A stretch of DNA of 64,000 nucleotides from Chitinophaga pinensis (GTDB taxonomy: Bacteria > Bacteroidota > Bacteroidia > Chitinophagales > CAMDFR01). Each line of letters opens with the position of its first letter. The first letter of the stretch is position 1. The translations under genes and the position numbers were made by a program. A model generated the notes under the pieces. The model did no database searches. It saw only the letters and a program-made list of their open reading frames with translations, and was not told the origin of the DNA. Shown here piece after piece: positions 54,801 through 63,758 of this stretch. The stretch lies in NCBI GenBank assembly GCA_945872405.1, contig CAMBZT010000002.1, positions 31,121 to 95,120 on the forward strand. Direction: 5' to 3'.

Positions 54801-54808
54801 CAAACCTA
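54801..54808 (-). promoter_or_regulatory. Probable -7 box of panD
   Basis: TAGGTTTG on the minus strand fits TAnnTTTG and lies 31 nt before the panD ATG, in the gap between panC and panD. No TTG is seen at the matching upstream distance. Confidence 0.45.
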
Positions 54809-54850
54809 ATTGAATTTCTGAAGATTTTATTGAAATTGAGAGAGTAGCTT

Positions 54851-55693
54851 TTACAATAAAATATTGTCTATCAATCTTACGTTTCCCACCCATGCAGCTA
54901 ATAAGGCAATTGCTGGTTCACTCTGGTTGCCAGTCTCTATAGGTTCCAGTGAATATTTAGACACAATATTCAAATACTCTATCTTTATTTCTGGTGTCTT
55001 CGACAATAGTTCATAGCTCAGCTCCACAAGTTTCTCATTGCTTAAATTGCGGTAATTTTCCTTGATATAAAATAGAACTTTGGAAAGAGATAGCGCATGT
55101 ATTCTGTTTTCTGGTGTTAACCTTACATTTCTTGAACTCATAGCAAGCCCATCTTTCTCTCGTTGTGTTGGACAGATAACCAATCTCGTCTTATAGGGCT
55201 TAACTTCAATTAGCTTTTGAACCACCATTACTTGTTGAAAATCTTTTTGACCCATGTAGAGATGATGTGGCGATATGATATCCAATAAAATTCCAACCAC
55301 TTGGGCAACTCCATCAAAATGACCAAGACGGTGTGCTCCTTCTAGAATTGTCGTAATTTTTCCTAAATTGAGCGTTTTAGTAGTGGTTCCGTTGGGATAG
55401 ATTTCGGATACTTCGGGTAAAAAAACAATATCACAATCATTTTGACTTAAAATAAGCAGGTCAGAAGCAGTTGTGATGGGATACTTCACAAAATCTTCTT
55501 GTTGGTTAAATTGGGTTGGGTTCACAAAAATACTACACACCGTTATCTCGCCTGCCCTTTTGCTCTGTCTTAATAAGCTGACATGGCCATCATGCAAAGC
55601 ACCCATTGTAGGTAGAAAGCCCACCTTCTTTCCTTCGCCTTTAACAATTTTTAAAACCCTTTCTATATCCTCTCTACGCTTATAACACAACAT
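54851..55693 (-). CDS. panC: Pantoate--beta-alanine ligase
   Basis: A 280-residue nucleotidyltransferase-fold ligase that makes pantothenate from pantoate and beta-alanine with ATP. It has the HIGH-type motif FLPTMGALHDGHVSLL near residue 32, the FVNPTQFNQQEDF stretch, GQKDFQQV near residue 150 and MSSRNVRLT near residue 187 in place of KMSKS. Length is normal. It is divergent from the glycogen synthase gene, with 119 bp between the two starts, an arrangement frequent in Bacteroidota. Confidence 0.96.
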   Translation of the reverse strand: MLCYKRREDIERVLKIVKGEGKKVGFLPTMGALHDGHVSLLRQSKRAGEITVCSIFVNPTQFNQQEDFVKYPITTASDLLILSQNDCDIVFLPEVSEIYPNGTTTKTLNLGKITTILEGAHRLGHFDGVAQVVGILLDIISPHHLYMGQKDFQQVMVVQKLIEVKPYKTRLVICPTQREKDGLAMSSRNVRLTPENRIHALSLSKVLFYIKENYRNLSNEKLVELSYELLSKTPEIKIEYLNIVSKYSLEPIETGNQSEPAIALLAAWVGNVRLIDNILL

Positions 55694-55756
55694 GTCTGCT
55701 TAGCTGTCTTTTTATTTTGTTGGATGTTTACTATAAAAAATCATATTTTTTTAGTA

Positions 55757-55764
55757 TATCTTTG
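55757..55764 (+). promoter_or_regulatory. Probable -7 box of the glycogen synthase operon
   Basis: TATCTTTG fits TAnnTTTG exactly and lies 48 nt before the ATG of the glycogen synthase gene, in the panC-divergent region. No TTG occurs at the right distance. Confidence 0.5.
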
Positions 55765-55812
55765 CAAGTCTAAATGAAATTTTATCATTTTCTGAAAAAA
55801 TAATAAGTATTT

Positions 55813-56634
55813 ATGGAAAAAACGCGCGTTTTAATTGTGACACAGGAAATGGACCCTTATTTAAATTTGTCCGACATCTCTAATATAACCTCTAAGTTAC
55901 CTAAGCACTTACATGACAAAGGAATGGAAATCAGAGTATTAATGCCTAAGTTTGGAAATATCAACGAGAGAAGACATCGTCTACACGAGGTAGTTCGGTT
56001 AAGTGGAATCAACATTATTATGGACGACGAAGACTACCCTTTAATCATCAAAGTAGCTTCTTTGCCGAATGCTAGATTACAAGTGTATTTTTTAGACAAC
56101 GATGAGTTTTTCAAACGAAAATCTGCTTTTTCTGACGAAAACAATGTCTTTTATGATGACAATGGTGAACGCATGGTATTTTTCTGCAAGGGTGTTTTAG
56201 ATACCGTTAAGAAATTTGGTTGGGCACCTGATATTATTCATTGTCATGGATGGATGACCTCATTGATTCCTTTTTACCTGAAAACAGCCTACAAAGACGA
56301 ACCGATTTTTGTAAAATCAAAGGTAGTATTCTCGGTCTATGAAAATACTTTTGAGAAGCAACTATCAACGAAATTTTCTGAGTTAGCGGCTATCCACGGA
56401 CATATTGAATCTACTGAATTAAAGGCTTTCAAGGATACTGACATCTCTAGTCTTTATTTAGCAGGAGCAGAATATGCTGACGCATTAGTAAAAGGAAGTA
56501 AATCGATTGACAAGAAAGTGGGTGACCATATCGTTAAAAAACTAAATAAAAAACCTGTGCTCGAACATTTTGAAAATGAAGAAGAATATCTTCAAGGCTA
56601 TGCCGATTTTTATCAAACCTTACTTTCAAACTAA
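55813..56634 (+). CDS. Glycogen/starch synthase N-terminal (GT5-like) single-domain protein
   Basis: A 273-residue protein equal to the N-terminal Rossmann half of GT5 glycogen synthase (VLIVTQEMDPYL, LPKHLHDKGMEIRVLMPKFG, PDIIHCHGWMTSLIPFYL near residue 150). The C-terminal half that binds ADP-glucose in full-length enzymes is missing, and the frame is closed by a normal stop, so this is the short Bacteroidota form and not a truncated gene. Whether it synthesises glycogen alone is unclear. It is followed by DUF4270 (9 nt) and glmS (3 nt further on). Confidence 0.88.
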   Translation: MEKTRVLIVTQEMDPYLNLSDISNITSKLPKHLHDKGMEIRVLMPKFGNINERRHRLHEVVRLSGINIIMDDEDYPLIIKVASLPNARLQVYFLDNDEFFKRKSAFSDENNVFYDDNGERMVFFCKGVLDTVKKFGWAPDIIHCHGWMTSLIPFYLKTAYKDEPIFVKSKVVFSVYENTFEKQLSTKFSELAAIHGHIESTELKAFKDTDISSLYLAGAEYADALVKGSKSIDKKVGDHIVKKLNKKPVLEHFENEEEYLQGYADFYQTLLSN

Positions 56635-56643
56635 TTATTTAAA

Positions 56644-57921
56644 GTGTCAAAGAAATTGAAATTATTTTCCTTTTGTATAATAGGATTGTGCCTTTTTTTA
56701 TCGTTAAATTCATGTAAAGATCCTTCATTTACGGATGACATTCTTTTGTTAAACGGCGACAACTTTAATGTTACATACACTGATAATTTTGTTATAAAAG
56801 CAATTACGGAAAACGACACCTTGTTACAAGCACAAAATCTTACTCAGAACTTATTGGGAAGCACCGATGATTCGAGATTTGGGAAGCTTTATGCATCGTT
56901 TTATAATAATTTTCGACTTCTATCGAATAATGTGAACCTTGGTAGTGGCTTATTGATTGATTCGTGTTATATAACTTATGGAGTAGTCAGTTCATATGGT
57001 CCGCTTACAAATCCAATAAATATTATTGTCTACGAGTTAAGTGAAGCGCTGGAGAACCCAAAGACTTACCTTACAGATAGGTCCTTTGCTGTTAAACTTC
57101 CCCAAATTGCTACTGTTCCTGTCACATACTCAGGTGCAAGAAGTATTGATATTAAGTTGGAGAACAGTTTTGGTCAAAGTCTTTTAAACCAAAGTGGAGG
57201 GGCTAATTTTGCAAATAATGATGCATTTCAATCTTTCTTTAAAGGAGTATATGTTACGACGAATTCCTCTTCTGCTGGTAACGGTATACTGAACCTTGAT
57301 TTGATTGGTGGTGGCTCTAAATTGACATTGTACTATCACGCCTCTGGTGATACTGTCAAAAAATATGAGATTCCAATCAATGACTTATGCACTCGTGTAA
57401 ATCACTATCACAAATCATCAACAAGTTCAGCAGCTCAACTAGCAAGCAATCTACCGATGATTGGTGGTGACGATAAAGTTTTTCTTCAAGGTTTGACAAG
57501 TTTTCGCTCGAAAGTTTTGATTGAAAACTTAGATACCTTTACCAATGTAGCGGTAAATAAAGCTGAACTATGGGTTTTCCCTATCATCAATTCTAGTGCT
57601 GATACTACCTTTAAATTACCAGCAACCATCTATGCTTCTCGAATCAATGACAATGCAAATGATGTTCAGTTATTGGATTTCCTATCAGGAACGATGGCTG
57701 GTGATCGAGACACCACCAATATTGGAGGTATTATTGTACCTGTCTATAAGATTAATCTTACCAGATATGCCCAGAGTGTTATTAATCATGAATTCAATAA
57801 TAATGGTTTGCGTTTGTACGTTTTTCCAACTAATATTACAACAGAAAGAGTGGTTTTAGGAGGCGGAAGCAACCTCAACTTTCCAATGAAATTCAAATTA
57901 ATTACAACCAAAACTAACTAA
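56644..57921 (+). CDS. DUF4270 lipoprotein
   Basis: A 425-residue predicted lipoprotein (LCLFLSLNSC lipobox, Cys about residue 24) whose body matches the DUF4270 family in size and composition: an Asn/Ser-rich beta-sandwich-like sequence with NLLGSTDDSRFGKLYASFY near residue 70, cited in part. Proteins of this family are typical of Bacteroidota and lie near glycogen synthase and glmS. Function is unknown. The start is GTG at 56644, 9 nt after the upstream stop. Confidence 0.88.
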   Translation: MSKKLKLFSFCIIGLCLFLSLNSCKDPSFTDDILLLNGDNFNVTYTDNFVIKAITENDTLLQAQNLTQNLLGSTDDSRFGKLYASFYNNFRLLSNNVNLGSGLLIDSCYITYGVVSSYGPLTNPINIIVYELSEALENPKTYLTDRSFAVKLPQIATVPVTYSGARSIDIKLENSFGQSLLNQSGGANFANNDAFQSFFKGVYVTTNSSSAGNGILNLDLIGGGSKLTLYYHASGDTVKKYEIPINDLCTRVNHYHKSSTSSAAQLASNLPMIGGDDKVFLQGLTSFRSKVLIENLDTFTNVAVNKAELWVFPIINSSADTTFKLPATIYASRINDNANDVQLLDFLSGTMAGDRDTTNIGGIIVPVYKINLTRYAQSVINHEFNNNGLRLYVFPTNITTERVVLGGGSNLNFPMKFKLITTKTN

Positions 57922-57924
57922 GGT

Positions 57925-59769
57925 ATGTGTGGTATAGTTGCATATATAGGCCCAAAAGACGCTTGTCCAATCATTATCAAAGGACTTCAAAGACTAGAAT
58001 ACAGAGGATACGATAGCGCAGGTATTGCTTTACAACAAGGAAAAGATCTCAACATCTATAAAACCAAAGGAAAGGTTAGTGATTTACAAAATTTCTTAGA
58101 GGATAAAAACGTTGAAGGCACTTCTGGTATGGGTCATACTAGATGGGCAACACATGGAGTACCCAATGATGTAAACGCACATCCACATTACTCAGAAAGC
58201 AAAGATTTAGCGCTCATACACAACGGAATTATTGAAAACTATGCCATCTTAAAAGAAGAGATGGTGAAACGAGGACACACTTTTGTTTCTGATACAGACA
58301 CCGAGGTTTTGATTCATCTTATCGAAGATATTCAAGAAAACGAAAAAATTGGTCTAGAAGAGGCTTTATTAGAAGCATTGAATGAAGTGACGGGTGCCTA
58401 CGCAATTGTTTTAATGAGTAGACATAATCCCGACATTATGTATGCGGCTCGTAAAGGAAGTCCCTTGGTAATTGGCGTGGGTGAAAATGAGTTTTTTATG
58501 GCTTCTGATGCCACTCCAATCGTAGAATATACCAAGAATGTTGTTTACTTAAATGATGAAGAAATTGCAATTGTTACAAGAAATGACGGCTTCACCATTA
58601 AGAATATTCAAAATCAGTTGAAGACACCATACATTCAAGAACTCGAATTAAAACTCGAAATGTTGGAGAAAGGTGGCTATGACCACTTTATGCTCAAAGA
58701 GATTCACGAGCAGCCTCGCTCCATCAAAGATAGTATGAGAGGACGCTTAAACGCAATGGAAGGGTCTATTAGACTTGGTGGGATAAAAGAATACGAGCAA
58801 AAATTGATTAATGCGAATAGAATTATTATTGTGGCATGTGGCACTAGTTGGCATGCTGGTTTAGTTGCAGAATATCTGTTTGAAGATCTCGCAAGAATTC
58901 CTGTTGAGGTAGAATACGCTTCTGAATTTCGTTATAGAAACCCAGTTATACATGAAACAGATGTAGTCATTGCTATATCACAAAGTGGTGAAACAGCAGA
59001 CACCTTGGCTGCCATACAGCTCGCCAAACAAAAAGGGGCGACCATTATCGGTATCTGTAATGTCGTAGGTTCCTCAATTCCTAGAAGTTCTCATGCTGGA
59101 TCATACACACATGCTGGTCCTGAAATTGGTGTAGCATCTACAAAAGCGTTTACCGCGCAGGTTACGGTGCTTTCATTAATGTCAATCTATATTGCACATA
59201 AACGTGGAACGATTTCAGATAGCAGGTATCATCAATTAATCACTGAGTTGGAATGTATTCCTGATAAGGTTAAGCAAGTGATAGACAATACCAACGAACA
59301 AATAAAAGAAATCGCCCATTCACTCAAAGATGCTCCTAATTTCCTTTATCTAGGTCGTGGTTACAACTTTCCTGTGGCTTTAGAAGGGGCACTCAAATTA
59401 AAAGAGATATCCTATATTCATGCAGAAGGCTACCCAGCGGCTGAAATGAAGCACGGCCCAATTGCATTGATTGATGAAAAAATGCCCGTGGTAGTGGTGG
59501 CAACTAACCAAAGTGCTTACGAAAAAATTGTCAGCAATATTCAAGAAGTGGCCGCTCGAAAAGGTCGTGTCATTGCCATTGTAAATAAAGCAGACAACAC
59601 CATCAAAGAATTGGCAGAACACGTAATCGAAATCCCTGAAACTGAAGAGCCTTTCAGTCCTTTGTTATCTGTAGTTCCTTTGCAACTCTTATCTTATTAC
59701 ATTGCCGTTTATCTTGGAAAAAATGTAGATCAACCTAGAAATTTAGCAAAAAGCGTAACGGTAGAGTAG
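57925..59769 (+). CDS. glmS: Glutamine--fructose-6-phosphate aminotransferase (isomerising)
   Basis: A 614-residue enzyme that makes glucosamine-6-phosphate, the first step to UDP-GlcNAc. The N-terminal glutaminase starts MCGIVAYIG with the nucleophilic Cys2 exposed after Met removal, then GHTRWATHG and DTDTEVLIHLI. Two SIS isomerase domains follow (SQSGETADTLAA near residue 352 and EISYIHAEGYPAAEMKHGP near residue 500). The C-terminal KSVTVE end is standard. It starts 3 nt after DUF4270. No glmS ribozyme-like sequence was found upstream. Confidence 0.97.
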   Translation: MCGIVAYIGPKDACPIIIKGLQRLEYRGYDSAGIALQQGKDLNIYKTKGKVSDLQNFLEDKNVEGTSGMGHTRWATHGVPNDVNAHPHYSESKDLALIHNGIIENYAILKEEMVKRGHTFVSDTDTEVLIHLIEDIQENEKIGLEEALLEALNEVTGAYAIVLMSRHNPDIMYAARKGSPLVIGVGENEFFMASDATPIVEYTKNVVYLNDEEIAIVTRNDGFTIKNIQNQLKTPYIQELELKLEMLEKGGYDHFMLKEIHEQPRSIKDSMRGRLNAMEGSIRLGGIKEYEQKLINANRIIIVACGTSWHAGLVAEYLFEDLARIPVEVEYASEFRYRNPVIHETDVVIAISQSGETADTLAAIQLAKQKGATIIGICNVVGSSIPRSSHAGSYTHAGPEIGVASTKAFTAQVTVLSLMSIYIAHKRGTISDSRYHQLITELECIPDKVKQVIDNTNEQIKEIAHSLKDAPNFLYLGRGYNFPVALEGALKLKEISYIHAEGYPAAEMKHGPIALIDEKMPVVVVATNQSAYEKIVSNIQEVAARKGRVIAIVNKADNTIKELAEHVIEIPETEEPFSPLLSVVPLQLLSYYIAVYLGKNVDQPRNLAKSVTVE

Positions 59770-59892
59770 TGTCGAAAGATTCTATTTCTGAAGATTCGCA
59801 GTAAGACAGGGTTTTCTAGTCCTGAAAATTACACGTATTTATTGTATTTCAGATGATTATTTTCATATATTTAGCACTCAAAAAAAAATACA

Positions 59893-61878
59893 ATGAAGAG
59901 AAATATTTTTCTATCTGTAACGCTACTTGTTTTTATTCAGTGTGCTTATGCACAGACCAACTCAAACAACAATAACATTAATAGCAACCCGACTCAAAAC
60001 ACTACACGTTCCACATCCAATAATACAAATACGATCTACACAAGCACAGGCAAAATTGATAGTGTTGCCCTAAAGCAACTCTTGAAAAGCCAAAACATTA
60101 GCACCATTGGAAGTGCGACAAACGCAACTGTTACAGAAAAATATGCTGCTTCTGTTTACAACAATAGTTTAAAAAGCAATAACGCCACACCCGTTGCGGT
60201 CTCTTTTAAAGACAAAGGAAGTCTCGCCGCACTTTTTGCCACCTATAAATCAAATTTTGTCGATGCACTTTGGAAAGTATACCCAGAATGGGCAACAAGT
60301 GTAGGTTACCACAAATATGATAGTTTATTAAGCATACCCGATGATGTGTTCAGAGCAAGAGAAGCGAATTTTATTCAAAATTCTAAAATTAAATTATTGG
60401 CATTTAATAAAGACAGCTTAATGCCTTCAGATCAAATGGACTATCTACAAATTGAAAATTTTATTGAGCAGAACAAATGGAGCAATAATGAGTTAAAGCA
60501 ATATCAATGGGACCCATCTTCCTATAATATCGCAGGTAGCTTTTCGTTTATTCTAACGGAAAAATATGCTACACTTGATGCCCGCTTAATGAGTTTGTTT
60601 ACTAAAATGAACTACGTGGAATCCTATTATCAAGCGGCAAGAAAAAACATCGTTTTACCTACCAAAGAACACACGACACTTGCCATTAATCAGTTAAAAG
60701 GTGGTGTTACAGTATTTACCAACGATATGTTAGACTCTTTGAAGAAATCTTCACTTTCAGCGGAAACAAAAACCGAGTTTATACGAAAAGCAAACGCTTG
60801 CGCTACAACGATAAATGATTTTACAACATACCTTCAAAGCCTAGACACATTAAACACAAGAAGCTTTAGACTAGGTTCTAAACTTTACGAATCCAAATTT
60901 AAGTATGATATTCAAAGTCATTTTTCAACAAGCGAATTGCTGAAGTTAGCCATGGAAAGAAAAACTGCTTTACATGTAGACATGTTAAAAATTGCAATTT
61001 CAATGTGGCCCAAATATTTTGGAAATAAACCAATGCCTGCCAATCAACTTTTTTTAATAAAAGCAATGATCGATACCATCTCATCACAGCATAGCACCCC
61101 TGAAAAATTCCAAAGCAGTATCGAAAAACAAATCCCAGTGCTAGTAAAATTTGTAACTGACAAAAACTTGATTTATTTAGATCCTTCTAAGCCATTAAAA
61201 GTAAGAAAGGAACCTGATTATATGGCGGGTGTAGCGGGTGCCTCTATCTCCTCTCCTGGACCATACGACAAAGGTGGCAATACTTACTACAATGTTGGCT
61301 CATTGGCGGGCATGACTACGGAACAACAAGAAAGCTATTTGCGCGAATACAATGATTATATCCTTCAAATATTAAATATTCACGAAGCCATACCTGGTCA
61401 TTATACGCAAGGTATTTATGCCAATCAATCGCCAAGTATTATCAAAACCATTTTAGGCAACGGATCTATGGTAGAAGGATGGGCAGTGTATAGCGAATTG
61501 ATGATGCTTGAAAATGGCTACGGAAACAATGCCCCAGAAATGCAATTAATGTATGCGAAATGGAATCTTAGAAGTGTTTGTAATACCATTTTAGATATTA
61601 GCGTACACACATCAAACATGAGCGAAACAGAAGCCAAAAACTTACTCATGAACGAAGCTTTTCAGCAAGAGGCGGAAACGAATGGAAAATGGAAAAGAGT
61701 ACAGTTAACGAGTGTTCAACTTTGCAGCTACTATAATGGGTTTAAAGAAATTATGAACCTACGTGATGAGATGAAAACAAAGGAGGGCGTGAAGTTCAGC
61801 TTAAAAGCTTTTCATGAAAAATTCTTGAGTTATGGAAGTATTCCAGTAAAGAATATTCGTAGAATGATGGTTCAATAA
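59893..61878 (+). CDS. DUF885-family zinc metallopeptidase, exported
   Basis: A 661-residue secreted protein with a signal peptide (about 1-20, ending CAYAQ). Residues 21-110 are an Asn/Thr-rich low-complexity linker. The DUF885 domain follows, with the gluzincin motif HEAIPGHYTQG near residue 497 and the downstream glutamate in VEGWAVYSELMM near residue 530. DUF885 proteins are thought to be carboxypeptidase- or oligopeptidase-like. The long disordered leader is unusual for the family. It stands alone, closed by a bidirectional terminator. Confidence 0.9.
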   Translation: MKRNIFLSVTLLVFIQCAYAQTNSNNNNINSNPTQNTTRSTSNNTNTIYTSTGKIDSVALKQLLKSQNISTIGSATNATVTEKYAASVYNNSLKSNNATPVAVSFKDKGSLAALFATYKSNFVDALWKVYPEWATSVGYHKYDSLLSIPDDVFRAREANFIQNSKIKLLAFNKDSLMPSDQMDYLQIENFIEQNKWSNNELKQYQWDPSSYNIAGSFSFILTEKYATLDARLMSLFTKMNYVESYYQAARKNIVLPTKEHTTLAINQLKGGVTVFTNDMLDSLKKSSLSAETKTEFIRKANACATTINDFTTYLQSLDTLNTRSFRLGSKLYESKFKYDIQSHFSTSELLKLAMERKTALHVDMLKIAISMWPKYFGNKPMPANQLFLIKAMIDTISSQHSTPEKFQSSIEKQIPVLVKFVTDKNLIYLDPSKPLKVRKEPDYMAGVAGASISSPGPYDKGGNTYYNVGSLAGMTTEQQESYLREYNDYILQILNIHEAIPGHYTQGIYANQSPSIIKTILGNGSMVEGWAVYSELMMLENGYGNNAPEMQLMYAKWNLRSVCNTILDISVHTSNMSETEAKNLLMNEAFQQEAETNGKWKRVQLTSVQLCSYYNGFKEIMNLRDEMKTKEGVKFSLKAFHEKFLSYGSIPVKNIRRMMVQ

Positions 61879-61914
61879 GTATGGCAATACATACTTGTCA
61901 AAGCGTTGCATAAA

Positions 61915-61942
61915 AAAACGCATCTTAAAAAAGATGCGTTTT
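61915..61942. terminator. Bidirectional terminator between DUF885 and sod
   Basis: A perfect 12-bp stem (61915-61926 with 61931-61942) with an AAAA loop and flanking A/T-runs. It lies 36 nt past the DUF885 stop and about 50 nt past the sod stop on the minus strand. Confidence 0.85.
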
Positions 61943-61993
61943 GTGTGGTATTCAAATCTTGTAGTCATCATCACAAGAAAATTATTTAGCTAA

Positions 61994-62602
61994 CTAGATT
62001 GCTGCTGCATATCTTTTGTTCACCTCATCCCAATTAATCACATTGTAGAATGCTGCGATATAGTCAGGACGGCGATTTTGATAATGCAAATAATAGGCAT
62101 GTTCCCAAACATCCAATCCTAAGACAGGTGTACCGGGACATTCAGAAATATCCATCGTTGGATTATCTTGATTTGGCGAAGAGCAAATACAAAGACTCTT
62201 ATCTGCTTTTATACAAAGCCAAGCCCAACCAGAACCAAAACGAGTCGTTGCCGCTTTTGTAAAATCCTCCTTCATTTTATCATAAGAACCAAAAGTTTTG
62301 TCAATCGCTTCTGCAATTGCACCTGTAGGATTCCCACCACCATTAGGTTTAATCACTGTCCAAAATAAGGAGTGATTAAAATGTCCGCCACCATTATTTC
62401 TCACGGCTGGCGAAATTTTCGAAATATTTTGCATCAATTCTTCCATTGATTTTCCTTCCCACTCTGTTCCAGTCAATGCATTGTTGAGATTGGTAACGTA
62501 TGCTTGATGATGTTTTGAATGATGTATCTCCATTGTTTTCGCATCAATATGCGGTTCCAATGCGTTATACTCATAGCCTAATTTTGGTAATTCAAATGCC
62601 AT
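61994..62602 (-). CDS. sodA: Superoxide dismutase, Fe/Mn family
   Basis: A 202-residue superoxide dismutase. Metal ligands are visible as the first His in [17 protein letters not shown] near residue 27, His in HFNHSLFW near residue 75, and Asp and His in [18 protein letters not shown] near residue 160. The Gly before HFNHS and the Gln in NQDNP are the pattern usually seen in Mn-type or cambialistic enzymes. It protects against superoxide in the cytoplasm. Its gene is monocistronic between two terminators or gaps. Confidence 0.96.
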   Translation of the reverse strand: MAFELPKLGYEYNALEPHIDAKTMEIHHSKHHQAYVTNLNNALTGTEWEGKSMEELMQNISKISPAVRNNGGGHFNHSLFWTVIKPNGGGNPTGAIAEAIDKTFGSYDKMKEDFTKAATTRFGSGWAWLCIKADKSLCICSSPNQDNPTMDISECPGTPVLGLDVWEHAYYLHYQNRRPDYIAAFYNVINWDEVNKRYAAAI

Positions 62603-62710
62603 ATTATTTTATTTATTTTTTGTGATTAAAATTATACTGTCCTCATCTAACAAATACGAATATAGAAAAGTTTAATCACTTGCAAATCAAAAAAGCCAAG
62701 ACTTCAATTC

Positions 62711-63184
62711 CTAGCCTTTTCCCTTTCTTTTACTCAGAAAGAACTCCTTTAAGATTTGTGCCGACTCATTCGCAAGTATACCATGCGACACCAGCGTTTT
62801 AGGGTGCAGCACACCTACGGCGTCATATTTAGAAATAAAGCCCTCCTTGTCGTCCATAGCACCAATCACGAGTCGGCTAATTCTACTCCATTTAATGGCA
62901 CCCGCACACATCATGCATGGCTCTAAAGTTACATACATCGTACACTGATTCAAAAACTTTGCCCCCAAATATTCACTCGCACTTGTAATGCCAATAATCT
63001 CCGCATGCGCTGTGGTATCCGTCAGTTTTTCTGTTTGGTTATAAGCCTTCGCAATGATTTGGTTATTACAAACTAACAAAGCACCAATCGGCACCTCGCC
63101 CTCTTCCATTGCCCTTCTAGCAAGCTTTAGCGCCTCGCGCATATAAAATTCATCTGTACTAATCTCCAACAAAGTTTCATTCAT
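62711..63184 (-). CDS. Nucleoside/tRNA deaminase (TadA-like cytidine-deaminase fold)
   Basis: A 157-residue deaminase with the zinc motif HAEI near residue 58 and PCMMCAGAI near residue 90, including the catalytic Glu. Length and the early FYMREALKLARRAMEEGEVP segment, cited in part, match TadA and guanine-deaminase-like proteins. The most conservative view is the tRNA A34 deaminase, but the C-terminal VLHPKTLVSHGILANE part fits several relatives. It has no partners in the immediate neighbourhood. Confidence 0.88.
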   Translation of the reverse strand: MNETLLEISTDEFYMREALKLARRAMEEGEVPIGALLVCNNQIIAKAYNQTEKLTDTTAHAEIIGITSASEYLGAKFLNQCTMYVTLEPCMMCAGAIKWSRISRLVIGAMDDKEGFISKYDAVGVLHPKTLVSHGILANESAQILKEFFLSKRKGKG

Positions 63185-63266
63185 TTGCTGCCAAAGATAA
63201 TACCAAATGGATATATAAAACAGGCTAAAGATGCGCCGTTATTTTTTTTCAAGACGATATAAAAAA

Positions 63267-63283
63267 TCATTGCATAGCAATGA
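63267..63283 (-). terminator. Possible terminator of the pterin dehydratase gene
   Basis: A 7-bp stem (63267-63273 with 63277-63283) with an ATA/TAT loop is followed by TTTTTT on the minus strand, about 97 nt past the stop of the gene at 63380-63625. A second, weaker hairpin (63322-63327 with 63337-63342) also runs into a T-tract. Confidence 0.5.
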
Positions 63284-63379
63284 CTATGGAATTATTTTTT
63301 AAAGAAGCATTGAAAAAAAAGAAACAGCAGATTGGTCTGTTTTGTGTGTCCTTTTGGTATAATGCTTTTCTATACTCGC

Positions 63380-63625
63380 CTAGCCCACAATTTTATCAAT
63401 TGCCGCCGCCAACAATCTATCTTTTTCCGTCACTGTATTAGCCGCCTCATGTGTCGAAAGCCTTATCTCCACTTTGTTCCACACATTGCTCCACCAAGGA
63501 TGATGCCCCTGTTTTTCCGCCACCAAAGCCACCTGCGTCATAAAAGCAAATGCCTCCGAAAAATCGCTAAACTCAAAGGCACGGCACAATTCATTATTTT
63601 TTTCTTCCCACATATCGCTACTCAT
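63380..63625 (-). CDS. 4a-hydroxytetrahydrobiopterin dehydratase (pterin-4a-carbinolamine dehydratase)
   Basis: An 81-residue protein with the short PCD fold. The active-site pattern [20 protein letters not shown] at residues about 41-60 contains the paired histidines and the aromatic residues of the family. Members regenerate pterin cofactor after hydroxylase reactions, or act in folate/molybdopterin biosynthesis. No aromatic-amino-acid hydroxylase is in the window, so the partner is unknown. Size is slightly short but normal for Bacteroidota homologues. Confidence 0.92.
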   Translation of the reverse strand: MSSDMWEEKNNELCRAFEFSDFSEAFAFMTQVALVAEKQGHHPWWSNVWNKVEIRLSTHEAANTVTEKDRLLAAAIDKIVG

Positions 63626-63758
63626 TTATTTTAAAAAAAAGCAAGATAGCGAAATTTAAAGAACAAAAAGGGGTAGGCGGCATCCGATCGTCCTTGCTTC
63701 AACAAATTGGATCGCCTTGTTTTAAAATTTAATAACTTTAGTTGGTAAAAAATAAACG

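Noticed and set aside
57700..57924. glmS ribozyme or riboswitch upstream of glmS
   Set aside because: Only 3 nt separate the DUF4270 stop from the glmS start, and the upstream coding sequence shows no ribozyme-like fold.
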